Source: Deltaproteobacteria bacterium
Lineage (GTDB): Bacteria > Desulfobacterota_B > Binatia > UBA9968
DNA length: 5,756 nucleotides
Direction: 5' to 3'
NCBI GenBank assembly: GCA_030620935.1
Contig: JAUXIP010000153.1
Coordinates: 1 to 5,756, forward strand
Shown: one piece after another, positions 1 through 5,308 of the stretch
Layout of the letters: each line of letters opens with the position of its first letter
Numbering within the stretch: the first letter of the stretch is position 1
Position numbers and translations under genes: made by a program
The notes under the pieces: model-generated
What the model was told of the DNA's origin: nothing
Databases searched by the model: none
The model's input: the letters and a program-made list of their open reading frames with translations, nothing else

Positions 1-25
1 ATGCTTCCGAGGGTCAGCAGGATCT

Positions 26-253
26 TTAGCGAGATAGATAGAGCTGGGCGCACTTTTCACTGCAAAAGTAATGGCCGTCTCGGAATATCGCCTCTTCTTT
101 GGGGAGGTAGCTCTGACATTGAGGATCCAACACCATCTCTTCTGTCTTTCCGACGTGGCGCCGAGAGCGATCCTGGCGTGAGGATAAGAGGGAACTCAGC
201 AGGCGGACTATCAAATAGGCTAAAACAGAGAAAAATAATATCCGGAAGAACAA
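26..253 (-). CDS. PP0621-like small membrane-anchored Cys-motif protein
   Basis: This encodes a protein of about 75 residues if translation starts at the TTG at 253. It has one N-terminal membrane segment (about residues 3-23), a short basic linker (RQDRSRRH) and a C-terminal motif MVLDPQCQSYLP...HYFCSEKCAQLY. Cysteines fall at 46, 64 and 68, a C-x17-C-x3-C layout like YHS/TRASH metal-binding modules. This layout and length match the PP0621 family, whose function is unknown; metal binding is inferred. The open frame continues upstream to a TTG at 325, but those 24 codons lie almost wholly inside the inverted-repeat element and have no ribosome binding site, so I prefer 253. The gene is the last of the leftward set after dapL and folK. 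Its native ribosome binding site seems to have been separated from the start by the element, so its current expression is uncertain. The family call is moderately sure and the start is not. Confidence 0.68.
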   Translation of the reverse strand: MFFRILFFSVLAYLIVRLLSSLLSSRQDRSRRHVGKTEEMVLDPQCQSYLPKEEAIFRDGHYFCSEKCAQLYLSR

Positions 254-254
254 A

Positions 255-271
255 TTAACCCCGATCCGACA
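255..271 (+). repeat. Left terminal inverted repeat
   Basis: TTAACCCCGATCCGACA is the exact reverse complement of 432-448. The match stops on both sides: 254 and 449 are not complementary, nor are 272 and 431. Confidence 0.85.
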
Positions 272-342
272 GAAAAACCAAGTTACGTGCGATCCTGAAG
301 GGCGTGTTGCATATATTTCAGACAAATTGATGATCGTTCGGT

Positions 343-363
343 AACTTCACTGACAGTGAGTTT
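343..363. repeat. Central imperfect palindrome of the element
   Basis: The segment AACTTCACTG-A-CAGTGAGTTT is an inverted repeat centred on 353, with 8 of 10 positions complementary. The midpoint of the whole element is 351.5, so the palindrome sits almost exactly at its centre. It could form a hairpin in single-stranded DNA or RNA, or be a join left by internal deletion. Its role is unknown. Confidence 0.5.
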
Positions 364-431
364 CGAATTTCATGGTGCAAACTACTCTTCGCCAAAGTCT
401 CGTACTCTGTTGGGCTGCTTCGACCACTTAA

Positions 432-448
432 TGTCGGATCGGGGTTAA
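432..448 (-). repeat. Right terminal inverted repeat
   Basis: TGTCGGATCGGGGTTAA is the exact partner of 255-271, 160 bases away from it. A 17-bp perfect match at this distance is very unlikely by chance. Confidence 0.85.
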
Positions 449-451
449 CTG

Positions 452-456
452 CCCTC
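452..456 (-). promoter_or_regulatory. Probable orphaned ribosome binding site of the PP0621-like gene
   Basis: On the minus strand this reads GAGGG. If the element is removed with one TTAA kept, the sequence becomes GAGGG-CAGTTAAT-TTG, an 8-base spacing to the TTG at 253. In the present sequence this site lies almost 200 bases from the start codon. This is an inference from reconstructing the empty site. Confidence 0.4.
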
Positions 457-484
457 GGCCCTAATTCTCTGCAGTGGGCCGGTC

Positions 485-976
485 CTACGACCTCATCAGA
501 CTTACTTTTTTATCATCCTTAACGCTCACCAGAAGCTCCGACATGGTGGCTCCGAGAGCCGGGTGAATCACCTGCGGAGCGATCTCGCTTAAAGGGATGA
601 GGACAAACTTGCGATTGTGCAATTCCGGGTGAGGAATCTTGAGGCTTCTCTTTTCCAGCATGAGGGAGTTGTATAGAAGGATATCCATGTCGATGATGCG
701 CGCTCCCCAGCGCTTGCGGACTTTCTTTCGTCCCATGGCCCGCTCGATGTTTTTTAATTTATTGAGGAGTTGTTCGGGCGTGAGTTCCGTCTCTATCTCA
801 ATGGCTCCGTTGACATACCATTGCTTGGAGTCACCCAAAGGCTCGCTTTCATAGTGCGAGGACTCCCTAATGATTTTCGTGTGGGGGATTTTGGCGATTC
901 TGTCCAAAGCCTCCAGGTAGTTCTCTTTCTTCTTCCCCAGATTGGAGCCGATTCCTATGTAAGCTTGCGAAGGCAC
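485..976 (-). CDS. folK: 2-amino-4-hydroxy-6-hydroxymethyldihydropteridine pyrophosphokinase
   Basis: HPPK transfers pyrophosphate from ATP to 6-hydroxymethyl-7,8-dihydropterin in the cytoplasmic folate pathway. The 163-residue protein is of normal length and shows all the family signatures: YIGIGSNLG near the N-terminus (6-14), YESEPLG (42-48), RWGARIIDMDILLY (89-102) with the two magnesium-binding aspartates D96 and D98, and PHPELHNRKFVLIPL (115-129). The start is a GTG at 976. An in-frame TGA lies three codons upstream, so no earlier start is possible, and a GAGGG sits only about three bases before the GTG, which is unusually close. The gene follows dapL after 35 bases on the same strand and is probably co-transcribed with it. 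No other folate gene is visible in the window. Identification is firm; the short spacing suggests modest translation. Confidence 0.95.
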   Translation of the reverse strand: MPSQAYIGIGSNLGKKKENYLEALDRIAKIPHTKIIRESSHYESEPLGDSKQWYVNGAIEIETELTPEQLLNKLKNIERAMGRKKVRKRWGARIIDMDILLYNSLMLEKRSLKIPHPELHNRKFVLIPLSEIAPQVIHPALGATMSELLVSVKDDKKVSLMRS

Positions 977-1011
977 AGTCCCTCAGGATGGATCCTTCAG
1001 GATACCTGCTA

Positions 1012-2184
1012 CTACAATCGAACCTGCCGGATCCTCTCCGCAACCTCCTTGAGACGTTCTTTATCCACGCACACGGTAAAACGGACAAAGCCTTCCCCGG
1101 CCTCCCCAAATCCATTGCCGGGAGTCGTGATGACTCCGACTTCGTCGAGCAGCTTGGCCGTGAGCTCGGCTGAAGTCAGCCCTTTGGGCACAGAGACCCA
1201 AACATAAAAGGTCGCACGGGGTTTTTCACACTCAAAGCCCACGGCTCGAAGTCCGGAGACTAAGATATCCCGCCTTTCTTGGTACAGCTTTCTCGATGGT
1301 TCCACGATCTCATCGCCAAGACGCAAGGCCTCGATCGCAGCCTCCTGGACACCCTGGAAAGCGCCGGAGTCTATATTCGACTTGACCTGGGCCAGGCCGC
1401 TTACAAGCTCCTGGTGTCCCACTGCCATCCCGATGCGCCAACCGGTCATGTTGAAGGTCTTGGAAAGCGAGTGGAATTCTATGCCGACTTCCCTGGCACC
1501 TTCAACCTGGAGAAAACTTAAGGGGCGGTACCCGTCAAAGCCCATCTCCGTGTAGGCCGCGTCGTGACAAACGATGATGTTGTGGCGGAGGGCGAACTCG
1601 ACGACCCTACTGAAAAATTCTTTTTCTGCGACCGCGGCGGTGGGATTATTGGGGTAGTTAATCCAAAGCATTTTGGCCTGTCGCGCGACCTCGGGCGGGA
1701 CGGCGTCCAGATCCGGGAGGAAATGGTTTTCCTTCCTGAGCGGAAGAAAAAAGCTTGTCCCTCCGCTAAAGGAAGTTCCGATGTGATAGACCGGATAGCA
1801 TGGGCTGGCGACCAGGACCAAGTCTCCGGGATCGACAAAGGCTGCGGGCATATTGGCGATCCCCTCTTTAGATCCGATAAGAGAGATCACCTCCTTCGCA
1901 GGATCGAGCTTGACATTGAAACGGCGCTGGTACCAGTCGGTAACGGCCTGGCGAAACTCAGGAAGACCGGCGCTGCTGGGATAGCGGTGATTGGCGGGTT
2001 TAGCGGCTGCCTCTTTAAGTTTGTCGACGATTTGGGCCGGGGTAGGAATATCGGGATCACCTATGCCCAGGTCGATAAGATCGACTCCGCGAGCCAGCAC
2101 TTCTTTCTTTCTCCGGTCGATCTCAGCGAAGAGATATGGCGGCAACTCATTGATTCTTTTAGCTTTTTTGATGTTCAGAGCCAA
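1012..2184 (-). CDS. dapL: LL-diaminopimelate aminotransferase (class I/II PLP aminotransferase)
   Basis: This is a fold-type I PLP aminotransferase of 390 residues, the usual size. The N-terminus (KKAKRINELPPYLFAEIDRR, 6-25), the IGDPDIPTP block (41-49), SKEGIANMPAAF (105-116), NYPNNPT (176-182), HDAAY (207-211) and SLSKTFNMTGWRIG (239-252) match the DapL family. K242 is the expected Schiff-base lysine, and D208 and Y211 should contact PLP. DapL converts tetrahydrodipicolinate to LL-diaminopimelate in one step for lysine and peptidoglycan synthesis. A close relative with another amino-donor or substrate range (aspartate or alanine aminotransferase) cannot be excluded from sequence alone. The start is TTG at 2184, ten bases after GAGGAGGG (2195-2202); no better in-frame start is present. 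It is the first gene of the leftward set, with folK 35 bases downstream. Confidence 0.9.
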   Translation of the reverse strand: MALNIKKAKRINELPPYLFAEIDRRKKEVLARGVDLIDLGIGDPDIPTPAQIVDKLKEAAAKPANHRYPSSAGLPEFRQAVTDWYQRRFNVKLDPAKEVISLIGSKEGIANMPAAFVDPGDLVLVASPCYPVYHIGTSFSGGTSFFLPLRKENHFLPDLDAVPPEVARQAKMLWINYPNNPTAAVAEKEFFSRVVEFALRHNIIVCHDAAYTEMGFDGYRPLSFLQVEGAREVGIEFHSLSKTFNMTGWRIGMAVGHQELVSGLAQVKSNIDSGAFQGVQEAAIEALRLGDEIVEPSRKLYQERRDILVSGLRAVGFECEKPRATFYVWVSVPKGLTSAELTAKLLDEVGVITTPGNGFGEAGEGFVRFTVCVDKERLKEVAERIRQVRL

Positions 2185-2222
2185 CTTTGCAAAACCCTCC
2201 TCTAGAAAACAAAAATTGCATT

Positions 2223-2251
2223 CTTTTACCTATTTTTTATCGTTTTGACAA
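2223..2251 (-). promoter_or_regulatory. Possible sigma70-type promoter for dapL-folK
   Basis: On the minus strand TTGTCA (2251-2246) is followed after 17 bases by TAAAAG (2228-2223). Transcription would begin near 2216, leaving about 30 bases before the TTG start, with the ribosome binding site in between. The -10 match is weak and the region is AT-rich, so chance matches are easy. Confidence 0.3.
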
Positions 2252-2273
2252 CAAGTTTTATTAATTTTATAAA
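2245..2273 (+). promoter_or_regulatory. Strong sigma70-type promoter for the NYN-domain gene
   Basis: A perfect TTGACA (2245-2250) is separated by 17 bases from TATAAA (2268-2273), a five-of-six match to the -10 consensus at ideal spacing. Transcription would start near 2280, about 20 bases before the ATG at 2300. The surrounding 60 bases (2221-2280) contain only 11 G or C. The -35 overlaps that of the possible leftward promoter, so the two could compete. Confidence 0.65.
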
Positions 2274-2299
2274 AACTTCTAATATCAGCAGAGAAAATC

Positions 2300-2803
2300 A
2301 TGGCCCTTCACATTGTCATAGACGGTTATAATCTGATCGGGAGCGAGAAGGGGTTGGTGGGGAAGCTGGAAGGAAAAAGAAACGAACTGATCCAACGGCT
2401 TCAGAGCTACCAGGAGAGAAAAAGCTATGACATTACAGTTGTTTTCGACGGCTGGCGTTCCGGAGGGGGCTATGAGGCGGAGGAAAGGGTGGGAGGCATT
2501 CGAGTGATCTTCTCTCAGCTAGGAGAAAAAGCGGATAGCGTTATCCAGAGACTGGCGGGGGAGATAGGTAGCGGATGCATCGTAGTGACGTCGGACGGAG
2601 AAGTCCGTCGAGCGGTGGAGGCGAGTGGGGCAGTGGCGATCTATTCGGGAGAATTCAACGCTAAACTCAGGACGCTTGATCGGGAAATTTTCGAGGAGGT
2701 GGATGAGGAAGGCGGATCCGTAAGAGGACGAGATAAAAGAGGCAACCCTAAAAAATTATCGAAGATGGAAAGAAAGAGGAGAGAAAGACTAAGGAAACTT
2801 TAG
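2300..2803 (+). CDS. YacP/Rae1-like NYN (PIN-like) domain ribonuclease
   Basis: This 167-residue protein matches the YacP (DUF901) branch of NYN/PIN-like nucleases, whose Bacillus member Rae1 cleaves mRNA on the ribosome. Seen in sequence: VIDGYNLIG (6-14) with acidic D8 and N11, VVFDG (47-51) with D50, EKADSVIQRLA (76-86) with D79, and VVTSDGEVRRA (95-105) with D99. Together these form the usual acidic metal-binding site, so it should be active. The C-terminus (144-167) is strongly basic and probably binds RNA or the ribosome. The ATG at 2300 has only a weak purine-rich ribosome binding site (AGAG) but a strong promoter in front. The gene diverges from dapL and is followed after 52 bases by the Yip1 gene. 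The target RNA is unknown, and I infer the nuclease role from the family. Confidence 0.85.
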   Translation: MALHIVIDGYNLIGSEKGLVGKLEGKRNELIQRLQSYQERKSYDITVVFDGWRSGGGYEAEERVGGIRVIFSQLGEKADSVIQRLAGEIGSGCIVVTSDGEVRRAVEASGAVAIYSGEFNAKLRTLDREIFEEVDEEGGSVRGRDKRGNPKKLSKMERKRRERLRKL

Positions 2804-2817
2804 ATCTTCCGGCCGAC

Positions 2818-2844
2818 TTGACATCAGGCTCCTATCGCTATAGA
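2818..2844 (+). promoter_or_regulatory. Possible internal promoter before the Yip1 gene
   Basis: A perfect TTGACA (2818-2823) is followed after 15 bases by TATAGA (2839-2844). The spacing is shorter than ideal and the -10 matches four of six. A start near 2851 would leave only about five bases before the ATG at 2856, so the message would be almost leaderless. Its plausibility is limited. Confidence 0.3.
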
Positions 2845-2855
2845 AGCGCCTCATT

Positions 2856-3389
2856 ATGAGCAACTTAAAAGATCGAATCATTCGGGCAGCTAAGCTGGAT
2901 GTCCATTTGTACGAAGAAGTCGAGGCGGATTCTAGTGCAATGCGCCAAGCCATGAGCGTCGTTGTGCTCAGCAGTGTGGCCGCTGGGATCGGTACCAGCC
3001 TGCATGGCGGGCTGGGCGGGCTTGTTATGGGAACCGTTGTGTCTCTGATTGCATGGTATATCTGGGCCTATCTTACTTATCTCATAGGGACGAAACTCCT
3101 ACCTGAGCCCCAAACTCATGCGGATATCGGCCAACTTCTCAGGACCACGGGATTCTCCAGCGCTCCGGGTTTGATCCGGGTGTTGGGTATTATTCCAGGT
3201 CTCGTGGGGATTGTTTTTTTCGTCGCCTCGATCTGGATGCTCGTGGCGATGGTGATCGCCGTGAGACAGGCGCTTGACTACAGCGGGACCCTTCGTGCCG
3301 TTGGCGTCTGCGTCATCGGCTGGATTGTTCAAGCGATTATTCTTGCCTTGTTATTCTCCTTAATGGGTGGTCCCCCCGGCGGAGTCTAG
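2856..3389 (+). CDS. Yip1-family integral membrane protein
   Basis: This 177-residue protein matches the bacterial Yip1 domain family. A short amphipathic N-terminus (1-30) is followed by about five hydrophobic segments (roughly 31-49, 54-79, 103-118, 118-137 and 146-170). Typical Yip1 features are the loop LIGTKLLPEPQTHADIGQLL after segment 2, the FSSAPGLIRVLGIIPG entry to the next segment, and the VAMVIAVRQALDYS exit. Bacterial Yip1 proteins have no settled biochemical role. No clear ribosome binding site precedes the ATG at 2856; a weak AGAAG lies about nine bases away. The gene ends two bases before the rhomboid start, so the two are almost certainly translated together and may act together in the inner membrane. 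The family call is fairly sure and the function is unknown. Confidence 0.8.
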   Translation: MSNLKDRIIRAAKLDVHLYEEVEADSSAMRQAMSVVVLSSVAAGIGTSLHGGLGGLVMGTVVSLIAWYIWAYLTYLIGTKLLPEPQTHADIGQLLRTTGFSSAPGLIRVLGIIPGLVGIVFFVASIWMLVAMVIAVRQALDYSGTLRAVGVCVIGWIVQAIILALLFSLMGGPPGGV

Positions 3390-3391
3390 GC

Positions 3392-4075
3392 TTGATTCCT
3401 CTGCGCGACGATAATCCCACCGTCCTATGGCCTTTTGTCACCGTTTCTCTAATCGTTGCTAACAGCGCCGTTTTTATCTACGAACTCTCCCTCGGGCCGC
3501 GTGCATTGGACAGCTTTGTCTACCAGATGGGCATGGTGCCGGCCTCTCTCTTGCAGGGCGGTATACCCGGAACCGGGGGTTATTTCACAATGCTAAGCTC
3601 GATGTTTCTGCACGGCGGTCTGCTGCATGTGGCTGGAAACATGCTTTATCTCTGGATCTTCGGTAACAACATTGAGGACAGTATGGGTCACCTGCGCTTC
3701 ATCATTTTCTATTTGGTTGCAGGACTAGTCGCTGCTGTGACCCACCTTGCGCTGAATCCGGTTTCGACAGTACCTACCATTGGCGCCTCGGGGGCGGTCT
3801 CGGGAGTGCTGGGCGCCTATCTCTTTCTCTTTCCACACGCGCGTATCAAAACCTTAGTGACACTAGTCTTTTTCTGGTTCATCGTCTATCTGCCGGCGTG
3901 GGTCCTGCTCATCGTCTGGATCGGCTTTCAGTTTCTCAGTCAGTCCCTGGACCCGATGGATCCGACGGCCGGCGGCGTAGCCTACGCCGCTCATATCGGG
4001 GGTTTCATGACGGGTCTGGTACTTATCCCACTCTTTCGGAAATATCAGCGCCGGAGCTATTTTCGATACTCATAA
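3392..4075 (+). CDS. Rhomboid-family intramembrane serine protease
   Basis: This 227-residue, mostly hydrophobic protein has the full rhomboid catalytic set. HVAGNMLYLWIFGNNIED (79-96) supplies the HxxxN element with H79 and N83. GASGAVSG (131-138) carries the nucleophile S133. AAHIGGFMTG (199-208) carries the catalytic H201. The N-terminal IPLRDDNPT leader before segment 1 and the long loop between segments 1 and 2 are typical of the bacterial six-TM class, and it should be an active inner-membrane protease cutting within or next to transmembrane helices. The start is TTG at 3392, seven bases after a GGAG that lies inside the end of the Yip1 gene, two bases past its stop, which implies translational coupling. 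Substrates are unknown; the neighbouring Yip1 protein is a candidate partner or substrate by inference only. Confidence 0.93.
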   Translation: MIPLRDDNPTVLWPFVTVSLIVANSAVFIYELSLGPRALDSFVYQMGMVPASLLQGGIPGTGGYFTMLSSMFLHGGLLHVAGNMLYLWIFGNNIEDSMGHLRFIIFYLVAGLVAAVTHLALNPVSTVPTIGASGAVSGVLGAYLFLFPHARIKTLVTLVFFWFIVYLPAWVLLIVWIGFQFLSQSLDPMDPTAGGVAYAAHIGGFMTGLVLIPLFRKYQRRSYFRYS

Positions 4076-4128
4076 GAACCAAAATCTCCCGCCCGTATGA
4101 TTGGCCGTCGAAGAGGCATTCATTCCTA

Positions 4129-4156
4129 TTGACATCCTTCGTCCCAGTGATAAAAG
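4129..4156 (+). promoter_or_regulatory. Possible promoter of the tct operon
   Basis: A perfect TTGACA (4129-4134) is followed after 16 bases by TAAAAG (4151-4156), a four-of-six -10 match. Transcription would start near 4163, directly before the strong ribosome binding site of the leader ORF. The 4076-4266 gap otherwise contains no terminator-like hairpin with a T-run that I can see. Confidence 0.4.
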
Positions 4157-4181
4157 CAGAGCCGAAAGGAGGGCTAGCACC

Positions 4182-4274
4182 ATGAACGTAAGGACGGCGA
4201 TCTTTTCTTATGTGGGAGGGGGGCGGGATGAGAGGAAAAGCTTTTCAAAGATAAGGAGGACAAGACATGCTTGA
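4182..4274 (+). CDS. Candidate 30-residue leader ORF overlapping tctC
   Basis: An ATG at 4182 is preceded, eight bases away, by AAAGGAGGG (4165-4173), one of the best ribosome binding sites in the window. The frame encodes 30 residues, starting MNVRTAIFSYVGGGRDERKS, then a basic tail rich in K and R ending RRTRHA, and stops with TGA at 4272-4274. The stop lies inside tctC, overlapping its ATG by eight bases in another frame. The tctC ribosome binding site (4253-4260) therefore lies inside this frame, so its translation could control access to tctC. I do not recognise the peptide and it may not be conserved; a ribosome-binding-like purine tract can arise by chance. It is best treated as a possible regulatory upstream ORF. 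Confidence 0.4.
   Translation: MNVRTAIFSYVGGGRDERKSFSKIRRTRHA
4214..4227 (+). other. G-rich tract in the tctC leader
   Basis: The tract GGGAGGGGGGCGGG lies about 25 bases before the tctC ribosome binding site and inside the leader ORF. It could form a two-layer, or a strained three-layer, G-quadruplex in RNA or DNA. It is followed at 4235-4246 by a perfect 12-base palindrome GAAAAGCTTTTC. No function is shown. Confidence 0.35.
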
Positions 4275-5259
4275 GCAGAATAGTTCCGCCACGAAAAGAA
4301 AGCTCGTATACCTGTTGTTCTTGGGGATTCTTGTGTCACCCCTGTGGCTAGGTAAAGCCTTGGCCTGGGAACCCAAGAAGCCCGTCGACTTCATCATTAT
4401 GGCCGGTAAAGGGGGCGGCGCGGACAAGATGTCCCGTCTGATGCAAACGGTCATCGCGAAACACAAGTTCTCATCCAAACCGTTCATTCCCATCAACAAG
4501 CCGGGCGGGTCAGGCGCCGAAGCCTTGATCCATCTGAAGCAGAAAAAGGGTGACAACCACACCATCATGGTCACCCTGAACAGCTTTTATACGACGCCGC
4601 TACGCCAGCCCAAACTTGGGATCGACATCTCGACGTTCACCCCGATTGGGCGGAGGGCCGAGGACACCTTCCTCTTGTGGGTGCTAAAGGACAGCGGTAT
4701 CAAAAACGTTAAGCAGTTCGTCAAAGCGGCCAAGGCGAAGGGTAGCAAATGGATCATGGCAGGCACCGGAAAGGGCCAAGAGGACTCGCTCCTGACGAGT
4801 TTTCTCAATAAAGCTTATGGTCTCAAGATGAAATACGTGCCCTTCAAGGGCGGCGGCAGGGTAGCCAAGGAGCTAGCCGGCGGGCATGCCAACTCGACCG
4901 TGAACAATCCATCGGAGCAGCTCGGTTTCTACGCAGCCGGCAAGACGATCCCGATCGCCGCGTTCACGCCAGACCGGCTCCCGTTGTTTAAGGAGGCACC
5001 GACCTTTACAGAGCTTGGAAAGGACTTTGTCTACTTCATGCAGCGCAGCGTCGTCGGGGCGCCCGGGATGAGCAAGGAGGCCGAGGCGTTTTACCGGAGC
5101 GTCTTCGCTCAGGTCTATGCATCCGACGAATGGCAGGGCTATATGAAGAAAAAGAGTCTCAGGGGAGGATTCCTGACAGGCGAGGCGCTAAAGAGTTACT
5201 GGGCCAAGGAGAAGAAAATCCACCGGACGATGCTGAAGGACATCGGGGAAATCAAGTAA
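4267..5259 (+). CDS. tctC: TctC/Bug-family periplasmic substrate-binding protein of a tripartite tricarboxylate transporter
   Basis: This 330-residue secreted binding protein belongs to the Bug family. A signal peptide runs from KRK (10-12) through a hydrophobic core (13-29), with probable signal peptidase I cleavage after ALA (31-33). The mature protein begins with the family block KPVDFIIMAGKGGGADKMSR, with GGGAD at 49-53, followed by NKPGGSGAEAL (77-87), the hinge region YVPFKGGGRVAKELAGGH (190-207) and APTFTELG (244-251). It captures a carboxylate in the periplasm and delivers it to the TctA/TctB membrane pair. The ligand cannot be read from the sequence; the first block has GKGGGAD in place of the commoner PPGG-x-D pattern. 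The ATG at 4267 follows AAGGAGGA (4253-4260) at six bases, a strong site. tctB lies 49 bases downstream. Confidence 0.92.
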   Translation: MLEQNSSATKRKLVYLLFLGILVSPLWLGKALAWEPKKPVDFIIMAGKGGGADKMSRLMQTVIAKHKFSSKPFIPINKPGGSGAEALIHLKQKKGDNHTIMVTLNSFYTTPLRQPKLGIDISTFTPIGRRAEDTFLLWVLKDSGIKNVKQFVKAAKAKGSKWIMAGTGKGQEDSLLTSFLNKAYGLKMKYVPFKGGGRVAKELAGGHANSTVNNPSEQLGFYAAGKTIPIAAFTPDRLPLFKEAPTFTELGKDFVYFMQRSVVGAPGMSKEAEAFYRSVFAQVYASDEWQGYMKKKSLRGGFLTGEALKSYWAKEKKIHRTMLKDIGEIK

Positions 5260-5308
5260 TCGGACTTCCCAGTCCAGACATCAGCGAGAAAGGGAGGGGA
5301 TCACCAGC

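Larger units (their letters stand above)
255..448. mobile_element. MITE-like element with 17-bp perfect terminal inverted repeats
   Basis: A 194-bp non-coding segment is bounded by TTAACCCCGATCCGACA (255-271) and its exact reverse complement TGTCGGATCGGGGTTAA (432-448). Each end begins with TTAA, so the structure is either a 17-bp inverted repeat without target duplication or a 13-bp repeat (CCCCGATCCGACA) flanked by a duplicated TTAA target. TTAA is its own reverse complement, so one copy cannot distinguish these. The interior encodes no recognisable protein, as expected of a MITE or an internally deleted insertion sequence moved by a transposase elsewhere. An imperfect palindrome lies near the centre. 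It occupies the folK-PP0621 gap and displaces the small gene's upstream region. I cannot assign an IS family with confidence. Confidence 0.6.

Noticed and set aside
1..258. Rightward open frame of 85 codons
   Set aside because: It is antisense to the PP0621-like gene, has no family resemblance and no ribosome binding site in view; the leftward frame carries the conserved Cys motif.
456..481. CGGCCC/GGGCCG hairpin after folK as a terminator
   Set aside because: The stem is only 6 bp with a 14-base loop and no T-run follows on the minus strand, so it is not a convincing intrinsic terminator.
867..1115. Leftward 82-codon open frame bridging dapL and folK
   Set aside because: It reads both genes out of frame; the real frames contain all expected motifs.
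770..1207. Rightward 145-codon open frame
   Set aside because: It spans the antisense of folK and dapL and resembles no protein family.
1564..2205. Rightward 213-codon open frame
   Set aside because: It is the antisense shadow of dapL, whose motifs are complete on the other strand.
4076..4266. Terminator or riboswitch after the rhomboid gene
   Set aside because: No stable stem with a T-run and no recognisable riboswitch core was seen; only the candidate promoter, leader ORF and G-tract are reportable.
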